Shown here one piece after another: positions 1 to 11,641 of a DNA stretch of 64,000 bases. Position 1 is the first letter of the stretch. The number at the start of each line of letters is the position of its first letter. The DNA is taken from NCBI RefSeq assembly GCF_018812025.1, contig NC_063046.1, forward strand, positions 1,390,171 through 1,454,170, given 5' to 3'. Under the pieces are notes generated by a model. It made no database searches. It was not told the origin of the DNA and saw only the letters and a program-made list of their open reading frames with translations. The translations under genes were made by a program, and so were the position numbers. Source of the stretch: Megalobrama amblycephala. Lineage: Eukaryota; Chordata; Actinopteri; Cypriniformes; Xenocyprididae.

Positions 1-333
1 AAATCGGTGCAACGGCCTGTGTGGAAAATCAGAAAAATCAAGGAATCAGAGGGAAGAATTATTTTGTTTCTAACCCTTACAGTTCAAAAGTTATTAGAAT
101 AAACGTGAGTGCAACTTTGGACAGCTGGTGGCGCTAGAGGAACTGAGCTAGAGACTCCAAATTTGCTCTGTTTACAGTTCAGACTGTCCTGTATCTGTGT
201 ACCAAATTTCATAACTTTCCTGCAAGTGGTTCGATGGGCTGCCAAAGCCTCAAGAGCGGAAACAGAAGAATAAGAAGAAGAAGAACAGAAAAACCATTAT
301 AATAGATGACGACACAGCTTCAGTGCTGCCCCC
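1..333. repeat. Old interspersed repeat hosting a hAT insertion
   Basis: This stretch resembles a repeat common in cyprinid genomes. It contains the phrase CTGGTGGCGCTAGAGG near 125 and a purine-rich AAGAAGAAG tract near 280, and ends in CTTCAGTGCTGCCCCC just before the hAT terminus. It has no open frame of note. It is the target of the hAT-like element that begins at 334; the host sequence resumes at 3524. Assignment rests on recollection of this repeat type and is not confirmed. Confidence 0.4.
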
Positions 334-696
334 CAGTGGTGTAGTCTAGTTTTCTGTAGGGAGTATACTGTGATTCTTCCCATCCCAGAGCGACACCCCA
401 TAAGCACCGCTAATGCATATAGTACGCATCTGATCTAGGCTTCATGTGATCGAGAGCATTCTGAAACAATGCTTATGTGTGTTTTAGCAAAATGTCAGTT
501 TATTATAAGCAACACAAGACTTTAACAGCCAATGACATTTAAAGCTGAAGAGACTCTGGACTGATCCTCTACTGTTTAGTGTCAAACATCATCTAACTCA
601 AATAGCCTGAGATGTTATATGAATACGGTCCCTGGATCATATATGTTTTTATCAGCTGGCAATTTTCAATGCGAGTGCAAGTTGCAACTATTATTA

Positions 697-1202
697 CTCT
701 CTAAAAAAAAATACAGGGTTAAAAACAACCCAAGCTGGGTTGAAAATGGACAAACCCAGCAATTGGTTTGTTTTAACCCAGCGGTTGGATTAAACGTTTG
801 TCCAACGTGCTGGGCAGTTTTATTTAACTCAACTATTGTTTAAAAACGACTGTATTGCTTGCTTAAAATGAACCCAAAATTATGCTGTAATTTAACATTT
901 ATTAATATTAAGTAAAATAATTAAACAATAAACATTTATTCAATTGTTTCTTAATAAATGTTCAGCTTTTGATTATTATTGTTGCCTCTAGTAATTATGT
1001 CTGATTTTTAATTTCCAGTCTATTTTGGGTTCATTTCAAGCCAGACATATAGTCATTTTTAAACAATAGTTGAGTTAAATAAAGCTGCCCAGCAGGTTAG
1101 GCAAACATTTAACCCAACTGCTGAGTTAAAACAACCCGATCGCTGGGTTTGTCCATTTTCAACCCAACTTGGGTTGTTTTTAACCCAGCATTTTTTAGAG
1201 TG
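697..1202. mobile_element. Palindromic foldback MITE
   Basis: The two ends are long inverted copies of each other. The left end reads CTCTAAAAAA followed by GGGTTAAAAACAACCC. The right end is the complement, ending GGGTTGTTTTTAACCCAGC then TTTTTTAGAGTG. Arms of roughly 200 bp each are rich in AACCCAGC/GCTGGGTT motifs, with an AT-rich centre (about 890-1010). No coding capacity. A clean target duplication is not visible. It sits inside the hAT-like element and is therefore younger than it. Confidence 0.75.
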
Positions 1203-1861
1203 TAACAATAATGGAAGGATGAGGCTTTTCAGTATGTCACGATATCACCCCGTCTGGACTTTGTTTTCTGTTTTGCACCATTTCCTGCCACTTTGTCATC
1301 ATAGTTATGCATCTCAATTCACTAACTTGCAATTCGAGTCAATATCAGTTATTTTGGATATACTGTATATCAGTACATGGCAAATTTTCTCAAGAAAACA
1401 AATCTCTCAACTAACGCTGTGAAATATACATGGGAATCAGTTGGTACTACATTAATATTGAAGGAAAAATGAACTGATTTGAATACAAACTTAAATTACA
1501 CTTAAGGACATTTTTATAATAATAAAGTTATAATAAGGCCTACTAACTTTAAATTTTTTTCTACTCCAATTCATTTTTTGAAATGTAAACATTTAAATGG
1601 TGGCTGTCAGCTTGACGGATTTATTCAAACATGCATAATATAGGCTATTGAAGAACATAAAAAAATGTAATTAATATGTAATATGGTGCATATATTTAGC
1701 TAAATGCTCCTCTCAAGAGTTCACTTTTCTAGTTAACGAGTTTATGGTCCCTGAATATGTTTGTTGTGTTCTATATCATGCTCATTAAAGCGGAGGAGAG
1801 GATCAGTTCACGTCCTTCACGCTGCCGCATCTCTTGATCCACATCGATCTGTCACGCCACA

Positions 1862-3313
1862 TTAACTCCCTGAGGTCCGAAAACGCGCTGGCGCGTTTTG
1901 CAGGATTTTTTTCACATTGCAGCAAAACAGACTTAAAATACTCCGTCATTTCTTGTCATAGAGACATAAGTAATATATCAATTGAAACTATAGAATATCT
2001 TCTTTTATTTGTGTACACTCAGAGTAAAAACACAATGTTGTGCTTTTTGTAAAATAAAGAAAACTAACATGATGCGTGATCTCTCGTCTCCCTCTGAACG
2101 AAGTCCAATCTGATAGTTCTCAGAAAATGAACTGTAACTTAGTGAATACTAATGACAAAAAAAATGACACTTACGTCTAAAGAAACGCTGAAATGTCAGG
2201 TTTTAAATCATGCAAGTCAAATCGAAAACAGCTCATTACCCACTAATGCGGCCACGCCCACGGAGCCAGCGCTATTCAGACGCAAATACTGAGGCAATAC
2301 ATGCATTCATCATCTCAATCGTGTATTTATTGTCTTGAAAAGTGTTTATTTGGATGTTAAAGCCATGGTTAGTGATCTCTAGAAGACATGCAGTTAGTTC
2401 CTGGTTCTTTTTCTTCTTTATATGAATTTGTGGCCTAAATGTGTAAAGAGCGCCCTCCGGCTGCAAGTATGAATTGAAAACACAGTATCCAGCACTCATA
2501 GTGATGACGATAAATACTGAATAAATATTACTCCTCAGTATAGAAAATTGACATAAATATATAAGAATTCATCAATATTTCTCCAAATGTGCATGCTTTT
2601 AAGCTAAAAGCCTATATGAAATGCCATAGAGGTAACATAATTGTTCAGACACTTTGTATCACAGAAATACATTATATTTTAAAGAATATAATAGAATACC
2701 ATTATTTTAAATTGTAATAATATTTCACAGTATTGCTGTTTAAGATGAGCTGAGACATGATTACAGAGGGTTTTTTTCACAGCCTACCTGACTGAAAGGC
2801 CTCATTAATATGCAAGTCATTTCAGGTCATTATTATGCGATTCTTTTGTCTTCTCAGGTGTAAATGACCCATTATTCATGATGATTCACGCCTCCACACA
2901 TACTGTGTTTCTTGACAAAAAGTGTCTTACAAAAACTAAATCAATATATTGTTTTATATGAAGGAATACGCAGGATAATTTTTACATAATTCTGAAGCAA
3001 AAACTCTAGTCTACAACCTCCAATACCCAGAAGTCTTGTGAACACAGATTTAATTTTTTATTTTTTTTTGGCCTTATTTCAGTGACTTAAGTTTTTTGTT
3101 TTTTCAATAACCACGCATAAACGTTATTCCTTCAAAAACACAAACATGTACACACATGTTCCTCACATATTATTGTAGCCTAGTTTGTGCTGAATACAGT
3201 GTAATGACACTTTTGTCATTAATATGTTTATGAACAACTGAAAAAAGCACAAATGTCAGGGCATGTCAAAACTTCTCCAAGCCCCAAATCAGCCTCAGAC
3301 TCCAGAGGGTTAA
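1862..3313 (-). mobile_element. piggyBac-like TTAA element, copy 1
   Basis: The element is bounded by TTAA at 1862-1865 and at 3310-3313. Its ends read TTAACTCCCTGAGGTC and, on the other strand, TTAACCCTCTGGAGTC, so the termini are short imperfect inverted repeats. TTAA target duplication is the hallmark of the piggyBac superfamily. Almost the whole length is repeated in inverted orientation at 27843-29333. A related hAT copy at 30.6 kb lacks this insertion. No transposase is recognisable; the longest shared frame is at 2272-2499. Confidence 0.75.
2272..2499 (-). pseudogene. Short open frame shared by both TTAA elements; function unknown
   Basis: This 75-codon frame starts MSAGYCVFNSYLQPEGAL and is matched by a frame in the second TTAA copy (ATG at about 28638) reading MSAGYCVYNSYLQPEGAL. 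After about 21 residues the copies diverge by small indels, and the second stops after about 36 residues. Agreement in the first part reflects DNA homology, so it is not by itself evidence of translation. The protein is not recognised. It may be a relic exon or simply chance-open element DNA. Confidence 0.2.
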
Positions 3314-3531
3314 AGAGCGACAAAACGGTATTTATGTTTTTTTATTTTGAATTAAAATGGGCATAATTTGACATATGAGCCTTTGTTTCATGTCAAAAGC
3401 ACAAATCATATTGTGATTTATTGGATGGTTACGTATCCTCACGCTTTTTTAAGTGGGTATACGGAAATCCTTTCCTAGAGGGTAAACGGTGTATACCTGT
3501 GTATCACGTAGACTACACCACTGTTGGCCCC

Positions 3532-4469
3532 TAATTAATAAATTCAGAATAAATACAGTACAAGTATAAAACAAACATTCATTATCAACAACATTCATTA
3601 TAAACACCAAGCCTAAACAGCATGAAATACACTGTTAGAATAAACTTGAGCTCACATTTCAAATGTGAGCGCTTTAAAAATCAGTTATATAAATCTGTAT
3701 AAAATCAGTTGAATCTCTGTAAAAACATTAAACTGCAGTCGCAGACATTCCCATCCGGATTAGATTTCCCAGAGGAGAAAAACTGGAGATTTGCTCAGTA
3801 ATTTTTACAAGTTCAGTGAGAAAAAACACAGACGTGACGGATTCAGACAGGATTAAAATGACAAAGTCTGTCTGTGAAACACAAATCAATCTCCAGAGAA
3901 AGCTAGTGAGTTAAAACAGGACTGAAATTGGACGACAAACACCATCACATCTCGCTTGAACTACCGCTGACTGTCCCTAACCAGAGAACTGAGGAAACGG
4001 TCATGAGATCAGATAAAGAACCAGCTCAAAACAAATGAAACAACGACCAGGAGAGACGAAACGTGTGACAGACAGTGAAATAAACAAACTGGTCTAAACA
4101 GTCAAACACCATCATTCTGTCATCGTCTACTCTCCCTCGTGTCCTCCTAAACCGAAACTTTTCCATGTTCTGATGAACACTGGAAACCAAACAACGCCGA
4201 CTTTCAGCGAATACCATTTCTCAGACATTGCGGTCGACACGAGGGACAGCGAATGATGACAGAACGGTCGCGTCATTAAAACAGATGAGAAAATGCTCGA
4301 GTCAATAAACATCAGAAACATTGAGATCCATCAGCGCTGAAGCACAGAGCAGATCTAACACTAAACCGTTGCCAAACAATGAGAATGACCACAGATCGAG
4401 AGTCTGCGCATTCTGGACACAAGCATTTCATCATGTCAACCCAGCGAGAGCGAGACAGAAGAGCGTTAC
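3532..4469. other. No gene seen
   Basis: AT-rich to mixed unique sequence after the end of the hAT target duplication. Only short frames without codon bias or recognisable motifs occur on either strand. Confidence 0.6.
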
Positions 4470-4505
4470 CTGCGTCCGGGAGGTCAGAGGTCACAGGCCA
4501 GAGGT
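4470..4505 (-). other. Candidate 36-nt microexon, minus strand
   Basis: Read on the minus strand, a pyrimidine-rich stretch ends in CTGTCTGAAG, followed by 36 nt and a donor GCAG|GTAACG. Only one frame is open, with two leading and one trailing nucleotide (phase 1 to phase 1), giving LWPVTSDLPDA. The acceptor is weaker than those of the other two candidates. It lies 115 bp downstream of the 30-nt candidate in transcription order. It may be chance. Confidence 0.15.
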
Positions 4506-4620
4506 CTTCAGACAGCGGGACAGTAAGATGGGAGGGGACAGACAGTAAGACGGAGGGGAGAGAGACACACACATCTGTTTCCTCACTAAACAAAAGAATG
4601 GAAAACGGAATGAACCATAC

Positions 4621-4650
4621 CTTGGCTGTTTAACGTCAGGTGCGCCAGAC
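4621..4650 (-). other. Candidate 30-nt microexon, minus strand
   Basis: On the minus strand an almost uninterrupted pyrimidine tract (about 4651-4700) ends in CTTTCCTTCAAG. It is followed by 30 nt and the donor CAAG|GTATGG. The phase-1 frame reads LAHLTLNSQ; the phase-2 frame (SGAPDVKQP) is also open, while the phase-0 frame has a stop. Length is a multiple of three, as expected of a cassette microexon. The gene is not recognised. Confidence 0.25.
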
Positions 4651-4802
4651 CTTGAAGGAAAGAACAGAAACAAAAGAAAGAAATGAAAAAAGAAGAAGGT
4701 CATAAAAAGGCACGGGAAGAAAGCAAGCATTGTCACAAGGTTGGACTGCAGTTTGTGACAGACATCCCGGGGCACGCGAGGATGTCAAAGATCAACTCAA
4801 AG

Positions 4803-4892
4803 CAAAAAGGGAAAAGAAAGAAGAGAGAGAAAGAGAGAGAGAGAGAGAAAATAAAGGCTGAACCAAACAAACAAACGAACGAACGAACGAGT
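4803..4892. repeat. Purine-rich low-complexity tract
   Basis: GAGA-rich DNA (AAAGAGAGAGAGAGAGAG) followed by AACA/AACG tetranucleotide steps. It holds apparent open frames on both strands that are artefacts of composition. Confidence 0.8.
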
Positions 4893-5000
4893 GAACGCTT
4901 CTTGAGTGAAGTGGGGATTGGAAAAAAAAGCATTTCATTCAGTGCAACCCCCGAAGGCCATTGCTCGCTCAAATGCTTTTTTTCCCCTCTGGTCTTATGG

Positions 5001-5002
<2 letters not shown>

Positions 5003-5031
<29 letters not shown>
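5003..5031. repeat. (CA)n microsatellite
   Basis: About 14 uninterrupted CA units. Confidence 0.95.
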
Positions 5032-5032
<1 letters not shown>

Positions 5033-5436
5033 CTGTTTGGCAGAGTTCAAGAGCGTCTCGCCTCTTCTCATCTAAAGCACCCGACGAGCCGCATTCATCC
5101 TCCGCCGCTCCGTTCGGACTCAAACCACATCCACAGACGGCCTAAAACGGCTGAGCTACCGCAGGTCCTGAGAGAAACCCAGCAGAAGACCAGCTCTGCC
5201 ACAACCTTCTGAGCATCTCAAACTCAACCAGACCTGTTAAAGCACTGCCGTTTGAGCTGAAATAAAATATAAATTAGACAATTAACTGAAATAAGTTTAT
5301 GTAGAAGCACTAAAAAAAACCAACTGCAAATACATAAAAACTAAAACTCAAATAAAAATAATTGAAGCCTAAATATAACATTTAAAAAAGAACAAAAACT
5401 AATTAAAATGACAAAAGCACATAACAAAACGTGAAC
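5032..5436. other. No gene seen
   Basis: Unique sequence, GC-moderate to 5230 then A-rich. No frame with recognisable protein content. Confidence 0.6.
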
Positions 5437-6828
5437 GCTTTACAACAAGGTTACATTCGTTCACAAACTTCTTAGTTGAGAAGCATTTGGTTGATGTACT
5501 CTCAACATTTACTAATACATGATTAAAATCAAAAGTTATATCCGTTAAAGTTCCCCTGTAGTCACTCATTTTATCATATTTGATCACCAAAATGACATAT
5601 TTAAAGTTTCTTCATGCCTTAAAATGGCTTGAATGTAACTCTACACCCTTGCCTCATTTAGTATACGTGGTTCTATGAATATGTAAATTAGCCCCGCCTC
5701 CACCCACTCACACCGGTTCAGAGATCCACTCGTTGATGATCACACGTTGACGTGATTGGTTACTAGGTCGTTTGTGACGTCAGAAATACCAGCAATTTCA
5801 AAACACGTTTTTGAGACTGTCTTTGGTTCACTGCAGTTTTAAGGAGAAAATACTCAGCAATGGTGCTGACTTATGCACATGGTTTGTCTTAAAGTGGACC
5901 TATAATGCCTCTTTCACAAGATGTAATATCAGTCTCTGGTGTCTCCAGAATGTGTGTGTGAAGTTTCAGCTCAAAATCCCCCACAGATCATTTATTATAG
6001 CTTGTCAAATTTGCCCCTATTTGAGCAAAAACACGCCGTTTTTGTGTGTGTCCCTTTAAATGCAAATGAGCTGCTGCTCCCGCCCCCTTTCCAGAAGAGG
6101 GCGGAGCTTTAACAAAGCTGGAGAATCTTACGCAGCCAAAATGAGGATTGTCAGTAACGGTGTTCAGCCTTACATTGTTCAAACCGGAGTCGACACTGAT
6201 GGAGAGACTCAGGAAGAAGTTACAAGTTTTAGACGTTTCTGAATGGTTAGTGGATAAATTGATGTAGTTGCTGTGGAGTTGATTCAACTCATCCACTAGC
6301 ATGTGCCGTCATGTTCATCTTTTGTGTTGAATTGAGCCTCGTTTGTGAAGCAGTCCGGCGTAAAGTGACGGCATGTCAACAACACTCGACTACAACAACT
6401 CTTCCTCTTCTCTAAAGCAGCCCAACATGTCCTCGGGGGCGGGGTTTATGCAAATTTTAGGGTTTGTGATGTCACTAACCCAGAAAGAAGCTCGTTGTAG
6501 TCCCTACCAGCCGCTTAAAACAGTGATTTCTGTAAAAGAAAATATCTCTTTGCATTGAACTTTGAGTGTCGTAACTTTGCAGATGTTGTTTATGATCAAA
6601 CAGCAACATTACACACTAACTAAAGTATATTAAAAACACCACATAGACAATAAACAACATTAAAAACTTGATTTTCACCACAGGGGGACTTTAATATTAT
6701 TTTCTGGACCTGAGCTGACATGAACTAACAATGAACAGTTAATTAATGTTAACAAAGATTAATAAATACTGCAACAAACGTCTTGCTCATTGTTAGTTGT
6801 TGTTAACTAATGGGACCTTGTTGTAAAT
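5437..6828. mobile_element. Older MITE-like repeat split by a TTAA element
   Basis: The left part (5437-5544) opens with TTTACAACAAGGTTACATTCG. The right part (6695-6828) closes with the inverted partner, ACTAATGGGACCTTGTTGTAAA. Both parts are rich in GTTAACTAATG-type motifs typical of a widespread fish repeat. Together they make a roughly 240-bp element into which the 5545-6694 element inserted at TTAA. A partial relative sits at 37441-37550. No coding capacity. Confidence 0.6.
5545..6694. mobile_element. TTAA-flanked non-autonomous DNA transposon
   Basis: TTAA occurs at both borders (5545-5548 and 6691-6694). The ends are inverted repeats: TTAAAGTTCCCCTGTAGT on the left and TTAAAGTCCCCCTGTGGT as the complement of the right. 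It encodes no transposase. Internally, at about 5888, lies TTAAAGTGGACCTATAATGC, which looks like the terminus of a related family. The 180-bp MITE at 19488 has that kind of end, so this copy may be a composite of two related families. Confidence 0.65.
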
Positions 6829-7639
6829 GACTAAAAATTAAACATTAAAATGAAAAAATAAAAATAAAAGCTAAAAGTTAAAAGTTAAAAATACTAATAA
6901 AAACCAGAAGCTAAAGTTTGTGAACAAACTTTGATGTTGTCTTGAGAAAACCCAAACCTTGAACTGGGACTCGAGCTCAGGCCGTCTTACAGCACACTGT
7001 TTACTCAAATAAAACATTCATCACAGGCCGATTCTTTGACACTGTCCATCACCTCACTTAGCAAGAGAAACAGATCACTCATACGGCAGTGTTTCGCCGC
7101 TCTTTTCAAGCTTATGTTGCGACCCAGAGGTTACACTTCTTTATTGTGCGTTTTCCTCCTCAAGATTCATTCTTGATTCGCGACCCACCTGATGATTCGT
7201 CTGAACGGCAGATGAAGGCATGAAAACGTCTTCTGCAACACAAAAGGGTTTTACATTCAACACCTGAAGAAACACAAGAAACCGCCGCTCTAAAAGCATC
7301 CCGTGTTGGACACACTCGCCGCATTCAAGGGTAAAGTAATCCAGCCAAACAGCGCCAGTATTTCACAGCAACAGCTATTTCTACTCCACATACATGTCAA
7401 AAGTAACACGCTACTGTTGCCCGAACCTCGACACAAACCCGTGCGGTCAGGAAAACAGCATGTGCTGAAACGCAGCAGTGAGTCGAGTGCCGTTAGAGAA
7501 GAGCTTTCTGTTTTAGCAGAGCGGTGCTAATGGACACGAGCGCGAGAGAACCACAGAAGAACAGCTGAACTCAACACAGGTGTGGCATTCTCACCAAAGC
7601 TGGACTGTAACAGAAAGAGATTCAACACAGCTGATGCAC
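6829..7639. other. No gene seen
   Basis: Unique sequence after an A-rich stretch (6830-6910). Frames are short and unremarkable. Confidence 0.6.
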
Positions 7640-7669
7640 TATCTATCTATCTATCTATCTATCTGTCTA

Positions 7670-7752
<83 letters not shown>

Positions 7753-7785
7753 GTCTGTCTATATGTCAGTCTGTCTGTCTGTCAG
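7640..7785. repeat. Compound (TCTA)n/(TCTG)n microsatellite
   Basis: Alternating blocks of TCTA and TCTG tetranucleotides over about 145 bp. This is the complement of GATA/GACA satellite DNA. The open frames across it encode only Leu/Ser/Ile/Tyr/Cys/Val periodicities and are artefacts. Confidence 0.95.
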
Positions 7786-9271
7786 ACTTTATCTAACCAA
7801 TATTCAAGTTTTACAAGACATACTGCTTCATTTTGTAGTTAAAAATCAGAAAATATGAATTTTCAAATAATAATTTCAAGTCCATCTTACATTCAAACTG
7901 TAGCTCTGCATCCTGTTTGATGCATCAGTTCAAATTCAGGAATAAAGACTCTCTCACTTCAGTCCTGAACTCTCTCCTCATTCCCTCGTGCTGTTAGAAA
8001 CTCTCTGCAGATGATCTCCTGTGGAATATAGTGCACACACTGAATGGACTAATTATATGTTTCGCTTTGTGCTCAGAAAAAGTTCAGAGGTTTGCGTAAA
8101 TTATGTCAGAATATCGTTTCTACATAAACACTCTTTAATTCGCTGGTTAGCGCATCAAGGTCACCGTCTTTTCTTCCACATTATGTCTTGTGTTTCTAAA
8201 CCTTGCTAATTAGTTATGAGTCTAATGAACAACATCAGAGAGTCTGCAGTTCATGTTCAAAAGCAAACTGCTCAGGAAAACAAGGAGGAAGAATCGCTCA
8301 CAAAGAGCTCTTCCGTCTTTCGGATGGAAAGCAGTCAAACCTGACCGGTGCTGAAATGAATTTCTGCAGAATCCGAGCTCTTGTGTTCCTCTCAGGGATA
8401 ATGAGATGCATCTGTCCGAGTGTTCAGCTTCCTCTCCACACAACAAGAGGAAACGCTGACCTTCTCCACACTGACCTCCTCCTCCCGATCTGAATTATTT
8501 TGCATATATCTGTAATTGCTGCATTTTGGCCGCTCTGCTTTCCTCTTCAAACTCTCGCGCTTGTTTCCAGAGTAAGTTCTTTCCATCAGTATTTCTCAGG
8601 TCAGTTCTGCTGGGATTGAGGACAGAAGGGAATAAACAACCACAAAACGCAAATAACACGCAAATCATGTTTAGTTAGGATAGAAAAACACGAGAAAGGT
8701 CAAATAAATTAAATAAACGCCAGTGTTTGTTTAGGGATGTTTTGTGAAGTGATAGAGGATTGTGGCGATGTAAACACGAAGGGATCGGAAGGAAAGCCAG
8801 AGCCGCTGCTTTGGTCTAGAATCTAATGTGCATTATAAGATCAGGCTTGGGTGCAAAAAGCTACAAAAAGACTGAAAAACAGGCACGAGGTAAAACCTGT
8901 CAGCACTTTGAAAACTCTGACGGCATATGCAGAATATGTTACCCAGAGTTCCCTTTTGCCCCCAAAAGGAAGCAACAGAGAGAGAAAAAATAAGGTGGCG
9001 ATGACAGAAAATGGAAATGCTGCGCTGCAGTTCTGCTTCTGCTGTCAGACGAATGAGGAAAAGAGCAGTAAAGCAGCGAAAGTAGAACAGCACAAACAAT
9101 TACCCTAAGTATGAATTATGAATTAGACTCACTTGGAGGACGGTGTCGATTATACTCTAAAATCACCATCAGTCCTCCTACGGCTCATGACTCAGAGCGG
9201 CGAACAGGTGGGTGTGAAAACAAGAGCTCCAGCTCACAGGCTCACTTACAGCAGAGAAATAATTCAATATA
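7786..9271. other. No gene seen
   Basis: Roughly 1.5 kb of apparently unique sequence with several frames of 60-96 codons. None shows a domain, a consistent codon preference or convincing splice sites. Confidence 0.55.
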
Positions 9272-9272
9272 T

Positions 9273-9307
<35 letters not shown>

Positions 9308-9660
9308 AATAAAAAATGCAATAATAATAATAATAATAATAATAAAATTAAATATAAATTAAAAAATATAAAAAAATAAAATGTAAAATAAAAATTAAAT
9401 AAAACAAAACAAAATAAAAATATGAAATAAAATTAAAAATGCAAAAAATAAGTAAAATATTAAAAATACAAAATGAAAATGCAAAAAAATAAAAGATAAA
9501 ATAAAAATGTAAAATAAAAATGCAAAAAACAAACAAAAAAAATAAAACATAAAATGAAAAATATGAAAAATGTATAGAAAATAAAATACAAATATTAAAT
9601 AAAAATAAAATGTAAAATTAAATAAAATATAAAACAAAGTAAAATAAAAAAAATGATTTT
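9272..9660. repeat. (AAT)n microsatellite and A-rich AAATAAA tract
   Basis: AAT units to about 9346, then about 310 bp of degenerate AAATAAAATG-like motifs. Long minus-strand frames rich in Phe, Ile and Tyr (9348-9637) are composition artefacts. Confidence 0.9.
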
Positions 9661-9968
9661 ATAACAGTTTTTTTTGTCTTTGTACTTCTGATGTGTTAAA
9701 ACTACAGAAATGTCAAGTAATGTATTAATGCTGTATGATTAATTAATTTAAAGAAAAAATCAAATAAAAATAAAAATGACAGCTAAAACATTTAACTACA
9801 TTTTGTAACAAGGGCCTCTTCTCCCATCAGAGCAGTGTTTAGTTCATCTGAAAATTTTAGTCAGCTGACAGCGCTAGTCTCTGAGGTCATGTGACGCATA
9901 GGTGGCGCTGGAGGACGCTGAGCTCTGACGGCAGATGAAGACGTTTCCCGTGTGCGAGGACATGCGTG

Positions 9969-9970
<2 letters not shown>

Positions 9971-10018
<48 letters not shown>
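9971..10018. repeat. (CA)n microsatellite
   Basis: About 24 CA units, uninterrupted. Confidence 0.95.
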
Positions 10019-10019
<1 letters not shown>

Positions 10020-10855
10020 AACTCAAGGAACGGAGCCAGTTGTAACAGGATCTGAGGAGGCAGCCGTCTGATTGGCCATATGGGAGAGCGACGCGGCCAA
10101 CGGCGACACGGGAGCTCCATCGCTTTCACACGTCTCACAGCAACGCCGCCAAATCACACGCCGTCAACAGATGACCAAACCCTGCCATGTGCTTCACGAT
10201 CAACAGACTAATAATAGAGCGGAAGTGAGTTTCAATCCCCTCGCTCTCTCTCTCTCTCAGTGATATTCCTTCTGTGGCGGATCTCCAGCATCTTGCCAAT
10301 AATTAAAACGGCGATTCACAAAGCTGACTTCAGCCAGCGAAGCATCTGATTGGCCGGACCGATTGAGTGACAGATGGAGAAAGACTCATCATTTTGTCAT
10401 TAAGCAGGATGTGCTCGGAAACTCAAAGACGTCGTGCAGCTGGAGCGTCGGTCGGTCCTGAAGACGACACACACGACTGCAACCAATACTGAGTGTTATT
10501 ACTGTAAAGAAGCGTTACCGCTGTCTTTCAGCTCATGGCATAAACACTTCCACACGTGTGTGTCATGACTGAAAGAGCTTTAGCGTGAAGCTCGTCCTCC
10601 AGCGCATCACGTGACTCCACAGATGTGTGGACGCTCCGCCAGCCAGAAGAATAACCATCATCATTATTACTGTGTGTGTCTGTGAATCCATCTCAGACTC
10701 TCAGACACACACAAACAACACAAACTGGACACAGACTGCTGCTGATATATTCATGCTTTCAGTCCTCGGCTGTTTATGACGGCTTACACACACAGACAGA
10801 GATCTGACTGACGGCTGAGAGGATCCTGAGGTGTTTTACTGAAGCACAAACTGTG

Positions 10856-10856
<1 letters not shown>
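10019..10856. other. No gene seen
   Basis: Unique sequence, moderately GC-rich. No supported exon or RNA gene. Confidence 0.55.

Positions 10857-10887
<31 letters not shown>
10857..10887. repeat. (CA)n microsatellite
   Basis: About 15 CA units. Confidence 0.95.
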
Positions 10888-10890
<3 letters not shown>

Positions 10891-11450
10891 TAAAGGGACA
10901 GCTCAGCCAGAAATGATCATTGCCATCATTACGCATCCGCTTGATGGCACAGCAGTGATTTACTTCACGATTAACTGGACCTGATGGAGACCACTTCTGT
11001 AAGACAGAACAGGAATCGCTCTCAGCGTCTGTGTGGACATGAACAGAATAAGCCGATGCGTAATGGAAACATCCTAGAAGAATCCTTTGAAGAGCTTTAA
11101 TAATTGAGGAGGGTTTCCGAGGGAAGAGAGGGGAACTTATCATAACATATAGCGCGCGGATGATGGATGCGCGGCGCTCCTTTCCTCGCCTCCGCGCCGT
11201 TAATAATTAAAGCGGGTCGCGGCTGCTATCAGAAGCTGCTGTTAACTGCCGCACAGAGAGCAAATGTGCTTTACGGCTCTCTGTGACCAAATGTTTGTGA
11301 GGTCCGTCATTATGAAGTGCAAACGAACGGGGATAACGGATACCGTTCAGATTCCTGCTGATCTCACACGGGTCCGAGCCTGAGAGCGAACCGACCCGCT
11401 CAAGAGACGCGATTCACTGGAGTGATTACAACACATTCATGACTGATGAG
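10888..11450. other. Unique sequence with a GC-rich patch
   Basis: No gene seen. A GC-rich patch at about 11150-11260 (many CG dinucleotides, TAATTAA cores between them) stands out from the AT-rich background and could be a regulatory element. This is inference only. Confidence 0.35.
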
Positions 11451-11482
11451 ACAGACAGACTGATAGATAGATAGATAGACAT

Positions 11483-11567
<85 letters not shown>

Positions 11568-11568
11568 C

Positions 11569-11607
<39 letters not shown>

Positions 11608-11608
11608 C

Positions 11609-11639
<31 letters not shown>

Positions 11640-11641
11640 CA
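11451..11641. repeat. (GATA)n/(GACA)n microsatellite
   Basis: About 190 bp of TAGA tetranucleotides with occasional TAGACAGA interruptions and a short ACAGACAGAC lead. The minus-strand frames through it (SIYL periodicities) are artefacts. Confidence 0.95.

Larger units (their letters stand above)
334..3523. mobile_element. hAT-like non-autonomous DNA transposon, interrupted by two later insertions
   Basis: The left end begins CAGTGGTGTAGTCTA and the right end is the reverse complement of the same phrase, ending at 3523. The 8 bases outside the left end (CTGCCCCC, 326-333) and the right end (TTGGCCCC, 3524-3531) agree at 6 of 8 positions. That fits the 8-bp target duplication made by hAT transposases. 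The body is split by a foldback MITE (697-1202) and a TTAA-flanked element (1862-3313), leaving about 1.2 kb of its own sequence. No transposase frame is visible, so it is non-autonomous. A diverged relative of its 1.78-1.86 and 3.31-3.41 kb parts lies at 30.5-30.76 kb. Confidence 0.72.

Noticed and set aside
4683..5075. 130-codon Lys/Glu/Arg-rich plus-strand frame
   Set aside because: It spans a GAGA-rich tract and a (CA)n repeat and is mirrored by an equally long minus-strand frame, so composition explains it.
9348..9637. Minus-strand Phe/Ile/Tyr-rich frames resembling membrane segments
   Set aside because: They come from an A-rich AAATAAA tract. Composition alone explains the hydrophobicity.
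11451..11641. Regularly spaced repeats that might suggest a CRISPR-like array
   Set aside because: The unit is a four-base GATA microsatellite without spacers, and the genome is eukaryotic.
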